Origin: Chimonanthus salicifolius
Lineage: Eukaryota > Streptophyta > Magnoliopsida > Laurales > Calycanthaceae
Assembly: GCA_013350335.1 (NCBI GenBank)
Contig: CM023534.1
Location: 6,539,542-6,603,541 of the forward strand
Direction: 5' to 3'
DNA: 64,000 nt
Made by a program: the position numbers and the translations under genes. This document shows positions 63,125 to 64,000 of this stretch, one piece after another (position 1 is the stretch's first letter; each line of letters starts with the position of its first letter). Under the pieces are notes generated by a model, which was given only the letters and a program-made list of their open reading frames with translations, was not told the origin of the DNA and did no database searches.

Positions 63125-63480
63125 ATGTCAGAGACCAAACAAGCAAAGATTGGCCTTTCCTGGGCACCAAAAGTGCCTCTTTTATCTTGCACTTCAAAAA
63201 ACAACTCAGGGAAATCACAACGTGCTCAAGATACAGACTCAAAACATGACAATGAGCTCATGGATGGGCTGTTTGTCCCACCAAGAGAACCAAGGAAGTT
63301 AAATAAGTTGCTTCGGAAACAAGTAAAAGATACCAGTGGCAAAAGTTGGTATGTGGATAGTAACCTGTCCTTTTGTAACACTTTAGCTTCTGCACTTTCT
63401 AATCATTTCTTTTGTTTAGGTTTGACATGCCTGCCCCGACTGTCACTCCAGAAATAAAGAAAGATCTCGAAATACTAAAG
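63125..63480 (+). CDS. FCF2: Fcf2-domain pre-rRNA processing protein, 5' part (runs off the window)
   Basis: Coding exons 63125-63348 and 63420-63480 give the first 95 residues, starting MSETKQAKIGLSWAPKVP and reaching GKSWFDMPAPTVTPEIKKDL, the hallmark of the Fcf2 domain. A donor (AAG/GTTTAT) follows at 63481; the rest of the domain is not present before the window ends. Family role: yeast Fcf2 and human DNTTIP2/TdIF2 are nucleolar factors needed for early pre-rRNA cleavage toward 18S rRNA. The intron splits the Trp codon (TG/G). The acceptor TTTCAG at 63115-63120 puts the ATG four bases into exon 2, so the first exon is non-coding. Confidence 0.88.
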
Positions 63481-64000
63481 GTTTATCTCTCATACATTTT
63501 GTGCATTTTGTTCTAATATATTTTGGACTTCATTCGCATCTTAATTTTTCTTGTCTATCATGAAAACACATATGCAAGCATATATTTCTTTAAAAAGAGT
63601 ATATTGTCTATGCCACCTAGCTTGCATTTGAATCAAGTTGAGTTGAGGTGGGGAAGTTAAAATCACCTTAAATATAGAAACTTAAGTTGGTTAGATCATA
63701 AAAGTGTGGATTCTACACTCATGAAACCCACCTCAAACAGGACAACTTAACTTCCCCGTTAAAGGGTGGAGAGATTAGTTCATACTCTCAACTCTCCTCA
63801 TTCTCCACTCTACAAAAGGGTTAAGTATTTTAACACATGTGGTTGGTTTTTTCTATTTCTTTTTTTATATATAAATTAAAAGCAGGGATATAGACATTAT
63901 TTCTTTTACTCATTCCTTCTTTTTGGGTGGTGACTAGAATATCATCTAACCCTTGCAACTCAGTTATTCATGTGAGAGAATTCTTTTTTTAGATACAAAA
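63481..64000 (+). other. FCF2 intron 3, truncated by the window end
   Basis: Begins with the donor GTTTAT after exon 3. The rest of the Fcf2 domain (expected DPKRHYKK-type sequence) is not found, so the intron runs past the edge. Confidence 0.6.

Noticed and set aside
1..64000. CRISPR arrays, bacterial operons, organellar insertions
   Set aside because: The tandem repeats present are microsatellites, the U6 array and one duplication. No spacer-repeat pattern, and no stretch resembling chloroplast or mitochondrial genes was recognised.

Overview
This is nuclear DNA from a flowering plant. The window is AT-rich, and its protein-coding genes are split by canonical GT-AG introns of 0.1 to 4.3 kb. 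The spaces between genes are packed with small non-autonomous transposons (MITEs), tRNA-derived SINEs and LTR fragments. Encoded proteins are plant types. The exact lineage cannot be fixed by eye.

Four genes can be reconstructed. (1) About 2.83-23.64 kb, plus strand: a 23-exon gene of the REDUCED CHLOROPLAST COVERAGE (REC) / TSS family (CLU-like plus TPR), predicted 1744 aa, with one GC-AG intron. (2) 42.84-32.59 kb, minus strand: a 3-exon ubiquitin hydrolase of the USP22/UBP22 type (SAGA deubiquitinase), 568 aa, with two introns of about 4.2-4.3 kb full of repeats. (3) 54.25-57.88 kb, plus: an 8-exon monogalactosyldiacylglycerol synthase, closest by eye to the short type B forms, 462 aa. (4) From about 61.4 kb to the right edge, plus: the 5' part of an Fcf2-type pre-rRNA processing gene, with a non-coding first exon bearing a telo box. 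All four reading frames close across the splice sites I chose. I see no operon-like or pathway link between the genes; they are independent transcription units.

The spaces hold: 0-2.8 kb, a cluster of MITEs (mariner-like, two hAT-like ATCGGCCGAT elements, one with 9-bp target duplication); 23.6-32.5 kb, a SINE, a hAT-like element, a U6 snRNA pseudogene followed by a 90-bp tandem array built from U6 sequence, a decayed LRR receptor-like protein gene, and two further inverted-repeat elements; 43-54 kb, a gene-poor AT-rich tract with SINEs, a mariner-like MITE and an LTR-flanked cassette; 57.9-61.4 kb, more hAT-like elements.

The most unusual items are the U6-derived 90-bp tandem array (25,958-26,230), the hAT-like family whose interior is an array of the palindrome ATCGGCCGAT, and a 370-bp near-perfect foldback made of two head-to-head LTRs inside the UBP22 intron. 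I found no convincing evidence of a new multi-gene system.
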